Assembly (NCBI GenBank): GCA_965656535.1
Contig: CBFHKX010000007.1
Span: forward strand, 1-64,000
From: Lishizhenia sp965656535
GTDB lineage: Bacteria > Bacteroidota > Bacteroidia > Flavobacteriales_D > Crocinitomicaceae
DNA length: 64,000 nt
Direction of reading: 5' to 3'
Part shown: piece by piece, positions 43,449 to 52,940 of the stretch
Layout of the letters: each line of letters begins with the position of its first letter
Numbering within the stretch: the first letter of the stretch is position 1
Program-made: the position numbers and the translations under genes
Notes under the pieces: model-generated
Database searches by the model: none
What the model saw: only the letters and a program-made list of their open reading frames with translations
What the model was told of the DNA's origin: nothing

Positions 43449-44830
43449 CTTGGTCCTATAAATGTTGTTGTTACTTCGTCTACTAACTGTCCGTTACCGT
43501 AAACTCCTATCTGCACTTTAGAGTTCATTTTATTTAGTTCCTGCTTGTTTAGATAAACCATGAATTTAGATTTAGTTTGACCTCTTTGTTCTAATGTAAT
43601 TGGATCTCCGATAACTTTAACACCCCCTTTTTTATCGAGTACTTTTAGTTCAATTTTAAATTCTTGACTCGTTTTATTGGTAATGGTTATATCATAAATA
43701 TTGGTAATTTGACCTTTCTCTGCTTTTTGGAACAATGTTCCTCGTGTTCTTAAAATAGTCGTTTCAAAGTCGCTCCTATTAATTACTAAACTCGTAAGTA
43801 AAACCAGTAAACCTAAAAGTAAAACAGAGTATGCTTTCACCCGAGCAGTAAAAGAAAACTTGACACCTGTTTTTACACCTTCTTCAGAATCATATCTAAT
43901 CAATCCTTTAGGAAGATTAACAGCCTCCATCATTTCATCACAAGCATCTATACATGCCGTACAATTTACACACTCTAGCTGTATACCATTTCTAATGTCA
44001 ATACCGGTAGGACAAACGTTTACGCATTGCTTACAATCTATGCAATCTCCTTTATCCGTTTTAGACCTATCCTCTCTCTTATCAAACTTAGCGCGTTTTT
44101 CTCCTCGCACATAATCATAAATTACGTTTAAAGACCTTCTGTCTAACAACACTCCTTGTAATCTGCCATACGGACAAATAGTGGTACACACCTGCTCTCT
44201 TAACTTTAAGAAAACAAGAAAGAAAACAGTAGTAAAAACAAGAATAGCAATTAAACCACCTATATGATTTATTGGGTTATCTGCAGCAATTGCCCACACT
44301 TGTTCATAACCTATAATATAAGAAAGAAAGGTATTTGCAATTAAAAACGAAATAATAAAGAAAATACCATGCTTTAGCGCCCTTTTTGTAATCTTCTCTT
44401 TGTTCCAAGGCTGATTGGCAAGTTTCTTTTGCTGTTTCCAATCGCCTTCTATCCAATACTCTATTCGTCTAAAAACCATTTCCATAAAAATGGTTTGCGG
44501 ACAAACCCAGCCACAGAACAACCTTCCAAAAATAACCGTAAATAGAATTACGAATACCACTAAAACGATCATCGTAAGGGCAAATAAGTATAAATCTTGC
44601 GCCCAGAATATGAACCCGAAAATACTAAACTTACGCTCTAAGATATTGAACATTAAAAAGGGTTCCCCATCAATTTTTATGTAAGGAATAGTAAAAAGAA
44701 GAATTAAGAGAAGGTAGCTCACTAACTTTCTCTTAGAATAAAAACTTCCCTTTGGTTTCTTTGGAAATATCCAAATACGCTTTCCTTCGTCGTCAACCGT
44801 AGCGATTTTATCTCTAAATTCTTCTTCCAT
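43445..44830 (-). CDS. ccoG: cytochrome c oxidase accessory protein CcoG
   Basis: A 461-residue FixG/CcoG protein with several membrane helices and a polyferredoxin-type core: CIDCKQCVNVCPTGIDIRNG followed by CVNCTACIDAC for two 4Fe-4S clusters, and earlier FCGWVCPQTIFMEMV and TTICPYGRLQ motifs. A periplasmic immunoglobulin-like domain closes the protein (IYDITITNKTSQEFKIEL). CcoG reduces copper for delivery to the cbb3 oxidase. Length and order match Bacteroidota cco operons. Confidence 0.92.
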   Translation of the reverse strand: MEEEFRDKIATVDDEGKRIWIFPKKPKGSFYSKRKLVSYLLLILLFTIPYIKIDGEPFLMFNILERKFSIFGFIFWAQDLYLFALTMIVLVVFVILFTVIFGRLFCGWVCPQTIFMEMVFRRIEYWIEGDWKQQKKLANQPWNKEKITKRALKHGIFFIISFLIANTFLSYIIGYEQVWAIAADNPINHIGGLIAILVFTTVFFLVFLKLREQVCTTICPYGRLQGVLLDRRSLNVIYDYVRGEKRAKFDKREDRSKTDKGDCIDCKQCVNVCPTGIDIRNGIQLECVNCTACIDACDEMMEAVNLPKGLIRYDSEEGVKTGVKFSFTARVKAYSVLLLGLLVLLTSLVINRSDFETTILRTRGTLFQKAEKGQITNIYDITITNKTSQEFKIELKVLDKKGGVKVIGDPITLEQRGQTKSKFMVYLNKQELNKMNSKVQIGVYGNGQLVDEVTTTFIGPR

Positions 44831-44858
44831 TTTATTCGGTGTTAATAAATCTTACTTT

Positions 44859-45974
44859 TTACAACTCGTTTAAGTCTAAGGCAATTGTATCTCCGGTAGC
44901 AACCAATAAGCTATCTGCACCTTCGGATTCATTTGCGCCAGCTGCAACAAACAACTCACCTTCTGGTGCCTTACCGTTGGCTGGGTTAGAACCTTGTAAG
45001 GTTAAAATGTACGACGATACTTGTTGCATTTGAACTGGATTTAATTCGTCCTTCCAACTCTTCATACCGTTTTGTGCTCCGTACTTTATTGTTTTAAAAA
45101 TAGAAGCTATGTCGCCTCCATGTATCCAATATTTATCCGTTAAATTTGGTCCAACCTCTCCTGCTCCACCTTCTAAATGGCAAACTGTACAATATTGATT
45201 AAACAAGTTCAATCCAGCGCCAATATCAGAAGACTCAACCAAAGCTATCACTGTATTTTCATCTACATTCAAGGCTTGGTCTTTTAAATAAGCATCTACC
45301 TCTGCTTGAGCTGTTGCCATAGCAATCTGATATTCTTCGTCTTGCAAAGGAGAAGCTTTAAAAATGTGATAATTAAATATATAGATAACCCCCACAACAA
45401 TAGTTAAAACAAATCCCCATTTCCACCATGGTGGTAAGTTATTATCTAGTTCTTGAATACCATCATACTCATGATCCATTAAAATGCTTTCCTCATCTTC
45501 TACGGCTACTGTATCCGTTAAAATTTGAGTTAGCTTATCTGTACTTTGTTTTACCTTGGCTTCAACCTGAACGATTTCTTCTTCTCGTTGATCTATTCTG
45601 TATAGCTTGTTAAACAAATTTCTATAATACACCAAGAATGCTAGTAAAGCAATATCTATTGCTAAAACGATATAAACAGCTTGGTTTGTATAGAAGTTAG
45701 ATTGAGATGGCGAAATTGTTTCTACAGACTGAGCAACTGCTTCTTGTGCGAAACCAGTAGTAGATAATCCGCCAATAGCAATAACTCCAATAACAGCTTT
45801 TAAAACCTTTTTAGCTTTCTTTTCTTCTTGTTGATATTGATTGAAGCGATCTAATTTTTGTTTAAACAAATCACTTTTCACAAATATCTTAATGGCATTT
45901 CCAATCGCAACAATACTTATTAAAAGTACTGCACCTGTAATGATTAGTGCCCAAAAAATTGTTTCATTTTCCAT
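44859..45974 (-). CDS. ccoP: cbb3 oxidase cytochrome c subunit CcoP
   Basis: A 371-residue membrane cytochrome. Helices near the N-terminus and about residues 90-115, then an acidic cytoplasmic stretch and the CcoP helix (LPPWWKWGFVLTIVVGVIYIFNYHIF), lead to a single haem c domain with CTVCH in NLFNQYCTVCHLEGGAGEVGPN. Proteobacterial CcoP has two or three haems; this one shows only one CxxCH, as seen in many Bacteroidota. It passes electrons to CcoNO. A further helix before the core (FWALIITGAVLLISIVAIGNAI) makes it longer than the usual CcoP. Confidence 0.9.
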   Translation of the reverse strand: MENETIFWALIITGAVLLISIVAIGNAIKIFVKSDLFKQKLDRFNQYQQEEKKAKKVLKAVIGVIAIGGLSTTGFAQEAVAQSVETISPSQSNFYTNQAVYIVLAIDIALLAFLVYYRNLFNKLYRIDQREEEIVQVEAKVKQSTDKLTQILTDTVAVEDEESILMDHEYDGIQELDNNLPPWWKWGFVLTIVVGVIYIFNYHIFKASPLQDEEYQIAMATAQAEVDAYLKDQALNVDENTVIALVESSDIGAGLNLFNQYCTVCHLEGGAGEVGPNLTDKYWIHGGDIASIFKTIKYGAQNGMKSWKDELNPVQMQQVSSYILTLQGSNPANGKAPEGELFVAAGANESEGADSLLVATGDTIALDLNEL

Positions 45975-45978
45975 TTTC

Positions 45979-46146
45979 TTAATCGTTTAAAGGGTAATCA
46001 CTTAATTCTTTTACATCTTTCTTCTTCATGCGTATAACCCATACGAATAATCCTATGAAAAATGCTACGAAGATGGTTAGCGATATAACGGGAAAGAGTT
46101 CTATCCCGTCTATCGAAGTCATATGGTTTTTGATATATTTTAACAT
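45979..46146 (-). CDS. ccoQ: cbb3 oxidase small subunit CcoQ
   Basis: A 55-residue one-helix protein, too short for most ORF screens. It starts at 46146, 4 bp after ccoNO, and ends 4 bp before ccoP. Residues about 17-39 form the membrane helix (LFPVISLTIFVAFFIGLFVW), followed by a basic segment RMKKKDVKEL. Position, size and topology match CcoQ, which stabilises the oxidase. Confidence 0.85.
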   Translation of the reverse strand: MLKYIKNHMTSIDGIELFPVISLTIFVAFFIGLFVWVIRMKKKDVKELSDYPLND

Positions 46147-46150
46147 CTTC

Positions 46151-48358
46151 TTATTCTTTAATTAATTCTTTATCTGCATGTTCAAGCTTATCCATCTTGT
46201 TGATGTCAGAACCTAATCGCTGTAAGAAAGCAATAAGTGCAACAATTTCTTTGCGCTTCAATGCTTCTACGTCCTCGGCTGTGTATCCATCAGAAGAGAT
46301 ATCTTTTAAGATACTTTCGGAGATTCTAGTAGCCTGTCTATCAACAGAATCCAAAATTTCAACTTCTGTAAACCCTTCATCATAAGGAACTCCTAGACTT
46401 CTCATAGCATCCACTTTACTTAAAGTATATTCTGTGCTATAATCATCTTCTATTATCCAAGGATATGCAGGCATAATACTTCCTGGAGAAATTGTTGTTG
46501 GCTCCAGCATGTGTAAATAGTGCCAAGAATCTGGTCTGTTTTGTTTGTTTCCAACTCCTTCTCGGTGTAAATCGGGACCTGTTCTTTTAGAACCCCATAA
46601 ATGCGGGTGATCATAAACGAATTCTCCAGCTTTAGAATACTCTCCGTATCTAGCTGTTTCGAAACGCAGAGGTCTTACCATTTGAGAGTGACAGTTATTA
46701 CATCCTTCTCTTATGTATAAATCCCTACCCTCTAATTCTAAAGGTGTATATGGTTTTACAGAAGAAATAGTAGGAACATTAGAACTGATTAAAAAAGTTG
46801 GCACTATTTCTACAATACCTCCAATTAAAATAACCACTAAACTAAGTACTAACATTTTAACAGGCTTTCTTTCAATGGCTCTGTGCCAATATTCTTTTAC
46901 TTTAGACTTTTCAGTTTTCTCAACTTCTGGTTGTTTCAAAGCATTAATTGCTTCAGCTGCTTCATTGGCTTGTAATTTACCTCTTAAAACGGTTTTCAAT
47001 ATATTGTACCCCATAAGAATTGCACCAATAATAAATAGCGCTCCACCAGATGCACGCATCGCGTAAAATGGTCGAATCTGTGTAACCGTTTCTAAGAAAT
47101 CTTTATTTACTAAAGTTCCATCAGGATTAAATTCTTGCCACATAAGTCCTTGAGCAAAACCAGCCCAATACATTGGAATTGTCCATAATAAAATACCCAA
47201 AGTTGCTATCCAGAAGTGAACATTTGCTAGTTTCATTGAGAATAAAGAATTCTTATAAATTCTTGGAATAATAAAGTAAAGCATACCAAAGGTTAACATA
47301 CCATTCCAACCCAAACCACCAACGTGAACGTGAGCAATTGTCCAATCTGTAAAGTGAGAAATAACGTTTACCGATTTAAGTGAAAGCATTGGTCCTTCGA
47401 AAGTTGACATACCATAACACGTAATCGCAACTACCATAAATTTAAGTACTACACTATCTCTAACTTTATCCCAGGCACCTCTTAAGGTTAATAGTCCGTT
47501 TAACATACCTCCCCAAGATGGAGCGATAAGCATAACTGAGAAAACTACACCTAAACTCTGTGCCCAATCCGGCAAAGAAGAGTACAATAAGTGGTGTGGT
47601 CCGGCCCAGATATATAAAAATATCAATGCCCAGAAGTGAATAATAGATAATCTATAAGAATAAACTGGTCTATTTGCTGTTTTAGGTACAAAGTAGTACA
47701 TCAAACCTAAATAAGGTGTGGTTAAGAAAAATGCAACCGCATTGTGTCCGTACCACCACTGAACCAGTGCATCTTGAACACCAGCGTACCAAGAATAACT
47801 CTTCATGAAGTGAATTGGAAATTCAAAAGAGTTTACGATGTGAAGAACTGCAACAGTTACAAAAGTTGCGATGTAAAACCAAATAGCCACATATAAATGC
47901 TTCACTCTTCTCTTAAGAATTGTCATAAACATGTTTAAACCGAAAACAACCCACAATAGCGTAATTGCTATATCTATTGGCCATTCCAACTCTGCATATT
48001 CTTTAGAAGTTGTATATCCCATTGGAAGCGAAATTACCGCCGATAGGATAATTAACTGCCAACCCCAAAAGTTGATATTACTAAGTTTATCACTCCACAT
48101 TCTTGTTTTTAACAAACGCTGAAGCGAGTAATAAACCCCGGTAAAAATACCGTTACCCACAAATGCAAAAATCACTGCATTTGTATGCAATGGTCTAATT
48201 CTTCCAAAGGATAACCAAGAGGTTAAACTTAATTGTGGCCAGATTAGTTGACAAGCAACCAACAACCCTACAAGCATCCCGATTATCCCCCAAATGAGGG
48301 TAGCGAGGGCAAACTTACTTACGATCTTATTATCGTATTGAAACTTTTCTACTTCCAT
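46151..48358 (-). CDS. ccoNO: fused cbb3 oxidase catalytic and monohaem subunits CcoN-CcoO
   Basis: A 735-residue fusion. Residues about 10-470 are CcoN, the haem-copper oxidase subunit with 12 or more helices and the conserved His ligands (PLHTNAVIFAFVGNG, YGHNAVAFFLTTP, WAGPHHLLY, WTIAHVHVGGLGWNG). After a hinge near 480-520 comes CcoO, with a helix and one haem c site CNNCHSQMVRPLRFETARYG. It reduces oxygen to water with high affinity. The fusion is common in Bacteroidota. It lies 7 bp after ccoS. Confidence 0.93.
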   Translation of the reverse strand: MEVEKFQYDNKIVSKFALATLIWGIIGMLVGLLVACQLIWPQLSLTSWLSFGRIRPLHTNAVIFAFVGNGIFTGVYYSLQRLLKTRMWSDKLSNINFWGWQLIILSAVISLPMGYTTSKEYAELEWPIDIAITLLWVVFGLNMFMTILKRRVKHLYVAIWFYIATFVTVAVLHIVNSFEFPIHFMKSYSWYAGVQDALVQWWYGHNAVAFFLTTPYLGLMYYFVPKTANRPVYSYRLSIIHFWALIFLYIWAGPHHLLYSSLPDWAQSLGVVFSVMLIAPSWGGMLNGLLTLRGAWDKVRDSVVLKFMVVAITCYGMSTFEGPMLSLKSVNVISHFTDWTIAHVHVGGLGWNGMLTFGMLYFIIPRIYKNSLFSMKLANVHFWIATLGILLWTIPMYWAGFAQGLMWQEFNPDGTLVNKDFLETVTQIRPFYAMRASGGALFIIGAILMGYNILKTVLRGKLQANEAAEAINALKQPEVEKTEKSKVKEYWHRAIERKPVKMLVLSLVVILIGGIVEIVPTFLISSNVPTISSVKPYTPLELEGRDLYIREGCNNCHSQMVRPLRFETARYGEYSKAGEFVYDHPHLWGSKRTGPDLHREGVGNKQNRPDSWHYLHMLEPTTISPGSIMPAYPWIIEDDYSTEYTLSKVDAMRSLGVPYDEGFTEVEILDSVDRQATRISESILKDISSDGYTAEDVEALKRKEIVALIAFLQRLGSDINKMDKLEHADKELIKE

Positions 48359-48365
48359 AGTTTAC

Positions 48366-48539
48366 TTAATTTGTTTCTTTTGATTTTGTTTTTATCAACA
48401 GCTCATCTTCTAAGAGCATGCGTACCGCCGGACTCTGGTCGTCTTCGAATTGGCCAGTTTTATTGGCCCAGATGAAGGCAGCTAGAAAAACTCCTGCTAG
48501 TACTAAACTGATTGAAATAAGAACAATGATAACTTCCAT
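48366..48539 (-). CDS. ccoS: cbb3 oxidase assembly protein CcoS
   Basis: A 57-residue one-helix protein; ATG at 48539 gives MEVIIVLISISLVLAG, and the upstream frame extension is unneeded. The segment FIWANKTGQFEDDQSPAVRML is diagnostic for CcoS, which is required for cofactor insertion into the oxidase. It heads the operon, with a FixK/FNR box 71-84 bp upstream. Confidence 0.9.
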   Translation of the reverse strand: MEVIIVLISISLVLAGVFLAAFIWANKTGQFEDDQSPAVRMLLEDELLIKTKSKETN

Positions 48540-48609
48540 ATTTTGTCTCTTACAGTACAAAGAGAATAAAACATAGAAGGAATAGAAAGAGGTTTAGTCA
48601 ACCGAAAAA

Positions 48610-48623
48610 TTGATAAAAATCAA
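48610..48623. promoter_or_regulatory. FixK/FNR box upstream of ccoS
   Basis: TTGAT-AAAA-ATCAA, a perfect anaerobox, centred 77.5 bp before the ccoS ATG. This allows a class II activator position with a leader of about 36 nt. The rest of 48540-48762 has no gene. Confidence 0.75.
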
Positions 48624-48762
48624 CGACAAAAAAGTGTTTAGATTTGCAGTCGAAAAGCTTAAACAAAAGCATCGCTTTTCGGCAATAATCAGTACAAGAA
48701 GTCATTTAATTTAGAAAATGGTATGTATACGTTGAAGAGATGAAAGCAAATTTTAGAGAGTA

Positions 48763-51114
48763 CTACAGTTTAGCTTGATACGCTCTTATGAAAACTGTTG
48801 TAAAGAGTACCACAGAAATGGAGCTCAACGGCATAAGTATAGCAGCTAAAACAGGAGCAAAGATTCCTTGAACAGCAATTGTTAAACCTATTGCATTGTA
48901 CAAGAAAGAAATGAGAAAGCTTGCAACTACCACTTTCTTACAATATGCAGCAAAGGCTATAAACTTAGGTAATTTCCCAAAAGACACTGCGTCTAATATA
49001 GCATCACTAGCGGGCGTAAAAGCATAAGATTGGTTAGAAACAGCAAAAGCAACATCGCTAGCGAGTAATGCGCCTGAGTCATTGATACCATCTCCTATCA
49101 TTAATACTTTCTTGCCCTTTTCTTGTAATTCCTGGATGTAATTAAGTTTATCTCTTGGCGATTGATTGAAGCGCGTATGTTTAATATTTAAGGTGGTTTC
49201 AACGAAATCTTTTTCGGCATCATTATCACCTGTAAGTAAATGTAATGTATGCTTTTTAGACAAACTAGCTATCACTTGCTCTACATTCTCTCTATATTTC
49301 TGAACAACGTCAAAGTTGCAAAGAGACACTCCATTTTTAGTGACAAACACTTTTGCATTTTTACTTTTCTCAACTTCTAACGTTTCTGTGAAGTGCTGAG
49401 ATCCTATCTTATATTTTTGATGCTTATAAACAAACGAAATCCCTTTTCCTGCGAACTCTTCAAATGCTTCTACATCCGAATGTTTAACTCCTATTAATGC
49501 TTTACTTATTGCCTGACTTAGCGGGTGAAGCGAATTACTTGTACCACTTGAAATTGCCTCAATCTCCTCTTTAGTGATGTGCTGATTACATTTCACTTCT
49601 ATCTTATTATCATAAGTAAGTGTTCCTGTTTTATCTAAAACAATATCTGTAATAGTTGTTAATTCATCAATCACGTCTAGTTTTCTAAAGAAAATCCCTT
49701 TTTTAGATAACAACCTAAGTGCGTTCCCATATGTAAAAGGAACACTTAAAGCTAATGCACATGGACAAGCAACTATCAAAACTGCTGTTACACTCGTCCA
49801 TAATAAAGCGCTGTCTATCACTAACCAATAAACTGCTGTTGCCAAACTCAGTAAAATGATAAACGCTGTAAAATACTTTGAAATTTGATTTGAAATTTTG
49901 ACCAACGTAGACTCTTTAACGGCGCTGGAATAGTTATTTGAGTTCCACAATCCTGTTAAATAGCTACTGTCTGTTTTTCTAATTAATTGAATTTTTATTG
50001 GCGCACCTTTTAATTTACCTCCCGCAAATATTTTTTCTGCTTTCCCCTTCTCTTCAATCTTAGACTCGCCGGTTACAAAACTATAATCAAGTTGTGCTTT
50101 ACCTTCTAATATAATAGCATCCGCAGGTATCAATTCATTGCTTCTAATTTCGAGAATATCTCCTACCTCTAATTCTTCTATCTTTATAATAACTGATTTA
50201 TCACCTTTTATTTTTTGAACAGCAATAGGAAAAAAAGATTTATAATCTCGGTCAAATGTTAGGTTAAAAAATGTACGATCTTGAAACCATTTGCCTATAA
50301 GAAGGAAGAAAATCAAACCTGCTAAAGAATCAAAGTAAGCTTGGCCTGTGTAATAGTAGAGCTCAAAGGTGCTTCTAATAAATAATGTCAGTAACCCTAA
50401 AGCAATAGGAAAATCCATATTTAGCACCTTATTCTTAATGCCAACATAGGCATTTTTAAGGTAGTCCCAACCAGAATAAAATGTAACTGGAATACTTAAG
50501 AAAAAGGAAAGCCAAAGAAAAAGATCTTTAAAATTATCAAAATCTTCTTCTAGCCCCAAGTATTCAGGAAAAGCGAATAACATTATATTCCCAAAACAAA
50601 AACCAGCAACACCAATTTTAATCACAAGTGATTTAGCGAGTTTTGGCTTTTCTTCTTTTTTCTGATTAAAATCGGGTCTATATCCCAAATTATTTAAAAG
50701 AATTGCTAAATCTCTGATTGAGAATTGCTTCTGAATAGAGAAGTGTACTTGTTTAGAAGAAAAATTAACCTCAGACTGCAAAATTCTAGGTTCTAAAACG
50801 GGTAAGCTTTCTAATAACCAGATACAAGAATTACAATGGATTTGTGGTATATAAAAAGTTATTTTAACCAAATCATCATTCTGAAACTGGATATACTTGT
50901 TTTGAAATTCTGGTAATTCTAAAAAATCAAAATAACTACTCTGATTAGTATCTGTCATTCTCAACCCAGGCTGCGCGTTGAGTTGATAGTAATTATCTAA
51001 ATTATTTTCTGATAGTAGCTGATAAACTGTTTTGCATCCTGTACAGCAAAATTTTTTTTCCTCTAGAGCAATTTCTACGCCATTACAATCTTCTCCACAG
51101 TGAAAACAATTCAT
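48763..51114 (-). CDS. ccoI: copper-exporting P1B ATPase of cbb3 assembly
   Basis: A 783-residue P-type ATPase. N-terminal Cys-rich module (MNCFHCGEDC, FCCTGCKTVYQ), then a heavy-metal domain with CNSCIWLLE, about eight helices, the ion-binding VACPCALALS, phosphorylation loop DKTGTLTYDN and hinge MIGDGINDSGALLASD. The extra N-terminal Cys cluster is typical of FixI/CcoI, which exports copper toward periplasmic maturation of cbb3 oxidase. It stands 200 bp upstream of ccoS in its own unit with a FixK/FNR-type box. Confidence 0.9.
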   Translation of the reverse strand: MNCFHCGEDCNGVEIALEEKKFCCTGCKTVYQLLSENNLDNYYQLNAQPGLRMTDTNQSSYFDFLELPEFQNKYIQFQNDDLVKITFYIPQIHCNSCIWLLESLPVLEPRILQSEVNFSSKQVHFSIQKQFSIRDLAILLNNLGYRPDFNQKKEEKPKLAKSLVIKIGVAGFCFGNIMLFAFPEYLGLEEDFDNFKDLFLWLSFFLSIPVTFYSGWDYLKNAYVGIKNKVLNMDFPIALGLLTLFIRSTFELYYYTGQAYFDSLAGLIFFLLIGKWFQDRTFFNLTFDRDYKSFFPIAVQKIKGDKSVIIKIEELEVGDILEIRSNELIPADAIILEGKAQLDYSFVTGESKIEEKGKAEKIFAGGKLKGAPIKIQLIRKTDSSYLTGLWNSNNYSSAVKESTLVKISNQISKYFTAFIILLSLATAVYWLVIDSALLWTSVTAVLIVACPCALALSVPFTYGNALRLLSKKGIFFRKLDVIDELTTITDIVLDKTGTLTYDNKIEVKCNQHITKEEIEAISSGTSNSLHPLSQAISKALIGVKHSDVEAFEEFAGKGISFVYKHQKYKIGSQHFTETLEVEKSKNAKVFVTKNGVSLCNFDVVQKYRENVEQVIASLSKKHTLHLLTGDNDAEKDFVETTLNIKHTRFNQSPRDKLNYIQELQEKGKKVLMIGDGINDSGALLASDVAFAVSNQSYAFTPASDAILDAVSFGKLPKFIAFAAYCKKVVVASFLISFLYNAIGLTIAVQGIFAPVLAAILMPLSSISVVLFTTVFIRAYQAKL

Positions 51115-51118
51115 ACCA

Positions 51119-51161
51119 CAAAGTTGCTCATTCGGATTTTATTTAGATTGACATTAATCAA
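51119..51161 (-). promoter_or_regulatory. FixK/FNR box and -7 element upstream of ccoI
   Basis: TTGAC-ATTA-ATCAA at 51148-51161, followed on the minus strand by CAACTTTG (51126-51119), one mismatch from TAnnTTTG. The box centre is 40.5 bp before the ATG, so the transcript would start at or within a few bases of the start codon. Confidence 0.6.
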
Positions 51162-51188
51162 TTTCGTAGAGGATATTGGGCAATTGAT

Positions 51189-52250
51189 TTAATAAAAATC
51201 TACCATTTTTCTTAACTCCTCCGGTTTAAGAATAGTTATTTCTTTTCCTTTTAACTGTAGCACCTCATCGGATTTCATTTCAGAAAGCATTCTAACCAAA
51301 GATTCTTTCGCTGTTCCTACAATATTTGCAAGATCATCTCTAGATATTTTGATTTGAGTCTTTTCATCTATTAATTCGCCTTCGGTATCTGCGAGATGAA
51401 TAATTGCGCGTGCTACTCTTTCTCTAACTGGAGAATAAGCCAACTGCAACAACCTTTCTTCTTTTTCTCTTACGTTACCGGCTAAAAGTTTAATAAACTT
51501 GTTAGACACCTCTCTGTTTTTAGCAACTAGTTTCAAAAAATCCTCTTTGGGTATGATGGTAACCTTACACTCTTCCATTGCCATTGCCGTTTCTGCATGT
51601 TCTCTTGATTCTAAAAGTGCCATGTAGCCAAAAAACTCACCTTTGTGGTGGATATCAATTACGAAGTTCTTTCCATAATTATCACTTTTAAAGAGCTTAA
51701 CCTTTCCTGAAATAATAAAATAGATATAGTTTGCGTAATCTTCTTCTCTATATATCTCCTCTTTTGGTAAGAAAACTTTCTCTTTTCTATTCTCTATAAG
51801 TCTTTTTAACTCTTCTTCTCCAGATGATATTTCTTCTGATGCTTCTCCGGATAAGCCTTTAACAATTTGATTTTTTATACTTTGGTTGCGCTTTAATCGT
51901 GTTTCTATTGAAGTTAACAATGTTTGCTCATCAAAGGGTTTGAGCAAATAATCATCTGCACCTAAATTCATCCCTTTTCTTACATCGCTGTTTTCTGCTT
52001 TTGCCGTGAGAAATATAAATGGTATACCCGAGGTATCAGGATTTTTACTTAAAATATTAATTACTCCATATCCGTCTAGTTCAGGCATCATTACATCACA
52101 AATAATCAAATCAGGCTGTTCTGTAATCGCCTTTTCAACACCGTCTACTCCGTTAACAGCTGTAATTACTTCGTAATTTGCCAACTCTATAATCTCAGAA
52201 GTATTTATTCTAAAATCTTCATTATCCTCTATCAAAAGAATCTTTACCAT
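51189..52250 (-). CDS. receiver-Crp/Fnr fusion transcription regulator
   Basis: A 353-residue two-module regulator. Residues 1-125 are a full receiver with the acidic pair EDNED, phosphoacceptor Asp52 (IICDVMMPELDG) and Lys104 (YLLKPFD). A coiled linker leads to a Crp-type beta-roll (about 150-255) and a winged helix with ISRDDLANIVGTAKESLVRML, keeping the Glu and Arg that read the GA of TTGAT. The cysteine cluster of FNR is absent, so oxygen would be sensed through the partner kinase instead. It is the natural binder of the TTGAY-N4-RTCAA boxes here, combining FixJ and FixK roles. Confidence 0.88.
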   Translation of the reverse strand: MVKILLIEDNEDFRINTSEIIELANYEVITAVNGVDGVEKAITEQPDLIICDVMMPELDGYGVINILSKNPDTSGIPFIFLTAKAENSDVRKGMNLGADDYLLKPFDEQTLLTSIETRLKRNQSIKNQIVKGLSGEASEEISSGEEELKRLIENRKEKVFLPKEEIYREEDYANYIYFIISGKVKLFKSDNYGKNFVIDIHHKGEFFGYMALLESREHAETAMAMEECKVTIIPKEDFLKLVAKNREVSNKFIKLLAGNVREKEERLLQLAYSPVRERVARAIIHLADTEGELIDEKTQIKISRDDLANIVGTAKESLVRMLSEMKSDEVLQLKGKEITILKPEELRKMVDFY

Positions 52251-52294
52251 GATAAAATTGTTTGCTTAAAAATAATATACATGCTAAGAAAATG

Positions 52295-52867
52295 TTAGCT
52301 AAATGAACTTTTTTTTGCGTTTTTTTCTGACTTAGATACTGGTTTCGTATTGGTCTCTTCCAAAACAGACAAAAAATTGATTATTTCTTGTTTTTTGAGT
52401 TTAGACGTTGTGTGATAAATCTTCTCAATTTTTGCTTCAGAAAGTTGCATTGCATTTGCATCTATGAGTATAGAAACGTCTTGGCTATAGTATAAGCTAT
52501 AATCTTCCTTCTCATAATCGAAAAAATTACGTTTAATAGAATCAAAGTCGCCCAAAAAGAAAACAATATGTGGTTTTTCTCTTCTTATAAACTCTATCAA
52601 ATTAGGTTTGCAGTAGCCGTACCTCACTTTTCCATTTAATTGTAAATGGGTAGTTTTAATCGTATCTTGAAACAAAGCCATTTTTTCTACCCTTTCTTTA
52701 AAAATAATGTCTTCTAAATTCATGATAGAGCCTTGCTTATTTTCTGTTGGTTCTAAGCAATTTAAAAAGGTTACAAGGGCTGGCTTAACATCTAGCTTGT
52801 GTATAATTTCTTCTGTAAGCGATAAATCGCTAAGGGTTAGTCCACCAAAAATCAACACATTGTACAT
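52295..52867 (-). CDS. unknown protein between kinase and regulator
   Basis: A 190-residue soluble protein (start at the ATG giving MYNVLIFGGLTLSDL; another ATG lies two codons upstream). The beginning suggests a Rossmann-like alpha/beta fold of the universal stress type, with a beta strand-loop FGG near residue 8 and IVFFLGDFDSI in the middle, but no ATP motif is clear. The tail is Lys/Ser-rich. It lies between a FixK/FNR box and the regulator gene, so it is probably induced at low oxygen. Function unknown. Confidence 0.65.
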   Translation of the reverse strand: MYNVLIFGGLTLSDLSLTEEIIHKLDVKPALVTFLNCLEPTENKQGSIMNLEDIIFKERVEKMALFQDTIKTTHLQLNGKVRYGYCKPNLIEFIRREKPHIVFFLGDFDSIKRNFFDYEKEDYSLYYSQDVSILIDANAMQLSEAKIEKIYHTTSKLKKQEIINFLSVLEETNTKPVSKSEKNAKKSSFS

Positions 52868-52924
52868 AAACACAAAGGTCTATTTTTTACTTGTGTTTTT
52901 AGTTGATATTTTAATAAATTAAAG

Positions 52925-52938
52925 TTGATAATTATCAA
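52925..52938. promoter_or_regulatory. perfect FixK/FNR box upstream of the unknown protein
   Basis: TTGAT-AATT-ATCAA within the longer 20-bp palindrome AAGTTGATAATTATCAACTT (52922-52941). It is centred about 64 bp before the downstream ATG and touches the end of the kinase gene. Confidence 0.75.
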
Positions 52939-52940
52939 CT

